Source: UBA9676 sp036522155
Lineage (GTDB): Bacteria > Actinomycetota > Actinomycetes > Streptosporangiales > Streptosporangiaceae
Assembly: GCA_036522155.1 (NCBI GenBank)
Contig: DATDGI010000220.1
Coordinates: 1-6,140 of the forward strand
Reading direction: 5' to 3'
Length of the DNA: 6,140 nucleotides
The notes under the pieces were generated by a model. The model was not told the origin of the DNA. It searched no databases and saw only the letters and a list, made by a program, of their open reading frames with translations. The stretch's first letter is position 1; every line of letters starts with the position of its first letter. The position numbers and the translations under genes are program-made. Below are positions 5,113-6,140 of this stretch, in pieces.

Positions 5113-5961
5113 GTGCCGGAGCTGAACGTCGGCGGCCAGGGTGATCCCACCGACCAGGGCGACGCCGACCCCCGGGCCGCCGCTGCCCTGCAGGCCTTCG
5201 CCACCGGCCAGGGCAGCGAGCACGCCGCGCTGTCCGCCCTGGCCAGCGCGCGGCTGCTGGTGCCGGTCGTCGCGTTGCTGGCCGAGGCGACAGGACCGGC
5301 CACCCACCCGGCCACCTCCACCCACCCGGCCACCGCCACCCATCCCGCCACTGCCACCCGCCCGGCCACCGCCGGCCACCCAGCCGTCGCCCGCCACCCG
5401 CCCCGGCCCGGCCAGGCGCTGCGCCGGGAGAAGGTCAGCGAGATGGCCCTGCCCACCCTCATCGGCCAGGACGGCCGATCGGCCGTGCTCGCCTTTACCT
5501 GCCTGGACTCGCTGACCGCGTGGCGGCCCGAGGCCCGGCCGGTGCTCGTCCCGGCCAGCGAGGTCTGGCGGGCGGCCGCCGAGACCGCCGATGCCGTCGT
5601 CATCGACGTGGCCGGGCCCGTCCCGCTGGCCGTGGAAGGTGCCCGGCTGGCCGCGCTGGCGACGGGACGGCCAGTGCCGCCACCGCACGCGGATCCGGAC
5701 GTCCGCGCGCTGGTGGCCGCGGCCCTGGCTGGTGAGCCGGTGATCGCCGAGTTCGGCCTGCGGCCCTCCGATGACGGCTCCGACGTCACGGTCCAGCTGG
5801 TCCTGGCGGCCGGGTGCCGGCCGGGGGACGCCCGTGCCCAGGAGGCGGCCAAGCTGGCCGCTGCGCGCATCATGGCCGGCGGCGGTGACCGGCTACGGCG
5901 CGGGATCGCTGTCGCCATCAGTGCCGGGCCCGGTCCTGGCCGGCCGGCGAGCGGCCCATGA
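5113..5961 (+). CDS. SseB-family protein with an internal hexapeptide repeat
   Basis: This 282-residue protein shows the actinobacterial SseB N-terminal domain pattern: an Ala-rich lead (19-45), ARLLVPVVALLAEATG (46-61), RREKVSEMALPTLIG (104-118), AVLAFTCLDSLTAWRPEARPVLVP (124-147), then ADAVVIDVAGPVPLAVEG. A less conserved C-terminal part (about 190-282) contains VIAEFGLRPSDDGSDVTVQLVLA and a short helix-rich end, resembling a second SseB C-terminal-like domain. SseB proteins were named from enterobacteria, where a serine-metabolism effect was suggested. The biochemical role in actinobacteria is not established. Residues 62-100 are a Thr/His/Pro/Ala insert between two conserved strands, where relatives normally have a few residues. 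The start is GTG, chosen for the -10 spacing and because no other in-frame start precedes the domain. Confidence 0.82.
   Translation: MPELNVGGQGDPTDQGDADPRAAAALQAFATGQGSEHAALSALASARLLVPVVALLAEATGPATHPATSTHPATATHPATATRPATAGHPAVARHPPRPGQALRREKVSEMALPTLIGQDGRSAVLAFTCLDSLTAWRPEARPVLVPASEVWRAAAETADAVVIDVAGPVPLAVEGARLAALATGRPVPPPHADPDVRALVAAALAGEPVIAEFGLRPSDDGSDVTVQLVLAAGCRPGDARAQEAAKLAAARIMAGGGDRLRRGIAVAISAGPGPGRPASGP
5302..5391. repeat. Five 18-bp tandem repeats inside the SseB-family gene
   Basis: Units at 5302, 5320, 5338, 5356 and 5374 encode THPATS, THPATA, THPATA, TRPATA and GHPAVA. Similarity is highest between the first two (one base apart) and decays toward the 3' end, as expected for an expanding minisatellite. 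The frame is kept. Confidence 0.85.
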
Positions 5962-5968
5962 CCCGGCG

Positions 5969-6069
5969 CCCCGCGCCCAGCCGCCTCCGGCCCGGGTCCG
6001 CCCGCCTCCGGCCCGCGCTCAGCCTCCTCCACCCCGCGCCCAGCCGCCTGCGGCCCGGGTCCGCCCGCC
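5969..6069. repeat. 38-bp direct repeat in the leader of the last gene
   Basis: Positions 5969-6006 recur at 6032-6069 with one mismatch (C5987, G6050), 63 bp apart. The 25 bp between them look like a decayed, partial third copy. The sequence is cytosine-rich and non-coding as far as can be judged. The 63-bp step is a multiple of three, but the open frame through it has no protein-like composition. Confidence 0.75.
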
Positions 6070-6080
6070 CCGGCCCGCCC

Positions 6081-6114
6081 GTGGCGATCATCCTCCGCCA
6101 CCCCGTGGGAGGAT
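6081..6114 (+). promoter_or_regulatory. Two mutually exclusive hairpins over the ribosome binding site
   Basis: Hairpin A: GTGGCG 6081-6086 with CGCCAC 6096-6101. Hairpin B: ATCCTC 6090-6095 with GAGGAT 6109-6114, plus CCAC 6098-6101 with GTGG 6105-6108 around a CCC loop and a 2-nt bulge. Both use 6098-6101, so only one can form. B buries the GGAGGA Shine-Dalgarno (6108-6113) of the gene at 6122, and A leaves it free. This is the layout of a translational switch. No known riboswitch core is recognised. Confidence 0.45.
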
Positions 6115-6121
6115 CGGCAGC

Positions 6122-6140
6122 ATGCTGCGCTGGCTGACCG
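6122..6140 (+). CDS. aroC: Probable chorismate synthase, first six codons only
   Basis: ATG at 6122 follows GGAGGA with an 8-nt spacer, the best ribosome binding site in the window. The six complete codons read MLRWLT, and the next codon begins with G. Actinobacterial chorismate synthases begin MLRW(L/I)TAGESHG, so the match is exact as far as it goes, with the G fitting Ala. That enzyme makes chorismate from EPSP, the last common step to aromatic amino acids. Six residues cannot prove identity. It could be cotranscribed with the SseB-family gene, 160 bp upstream. Confidence 0.5.

Noticed and set aside
4995..6101. A 368-codon open frame on the minus strand opposite the SseB-family gene
   Set aside because: It is a composition-driven shadow, rich in Gly/Ala/Arg, while the plus strand carries a recognisable SseB domain.
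5958..6137. A 59-residue frame overlapping the SseB stop by ATGA
   Set aside because: It is Arg/Pro-rich, made mostly of the 38-bp repeat, and overlaps the well-supported start at 6122.

Overview
The window is very GC-rich DNA (mostly G/C third positions, GTG starts, leaderless-looking promoters, terminator hairpins without U-tracts), which fits a filamentous or soil actinobacterium (Actinomycetota). No rRNA, tRNA, transposase or CRISPR array is visible. The content is chromosomal and partly accessory.

Layout. (1) Positions 1-392, minus strand: N-terminal part of an ArsR-type winged-helix regulator reading through into the start of an SRPBCC/AHSA1-like domain. It leaves the window on the left. 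(2) Positions 393-494: a divergent control region with an ATGTGA-N8-TCACAT palindrome against the ArsR start codon and a row of alternating TCGC/GCGA half-sites against the next gene. (3) Positions 495-1618, plus strand: a translationally coupled toxin-antitoxin pair of the VapB45/VapC45 kind (MerR-like HTH plus DUF433 antitoxin; PIN-like toxin). (4) Positions 1715-2647, minus strand: an aldose 1-epimerase family protein, convergent with the toxin gene. (5) Positions 2648-2923: an intergenic region with a perfect 13-bp inverted repeat and a stop-codon hairpin. (6) Positions 2924-4810, minus strand: a two-gene operon of uncharacterised proteins, a 146-residue protein followed by a 480-residue protein with two folded ends and a roughly 260-residue Pro/Ala/Gly linker built from in-frame repeats. 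(7) Positions 4811-5112: a divergent intergenic region with a hairpin and a G-quadruplex motif. (8) Positions 5113-5961, plus strand: an SseB-family protein with a THPATA hexapeptide repeat inserted in its domain. (9) Positions 5962-6121: a GC-rich leader with a 38-bp direct repeat and a hairpin that can mask the ribosome binding site of the last gene. That gene begins at 6122, and its six visible residues (MLRWLT) match the start of actinobacterial chorismate synthase.

How the genes work together. The VapBC pair is a self-contained stress or maintenance module. The ArsR gene probably controls itself. The 146/480-residue pair is a tightly coupled operon and the best candidate here for an undescribed system. 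It has no recognisable enzyme, so its role is open. The most notable regulatory signals are the half-site array before vapB and the two mutually exclusive hairpins before the putative aroC.
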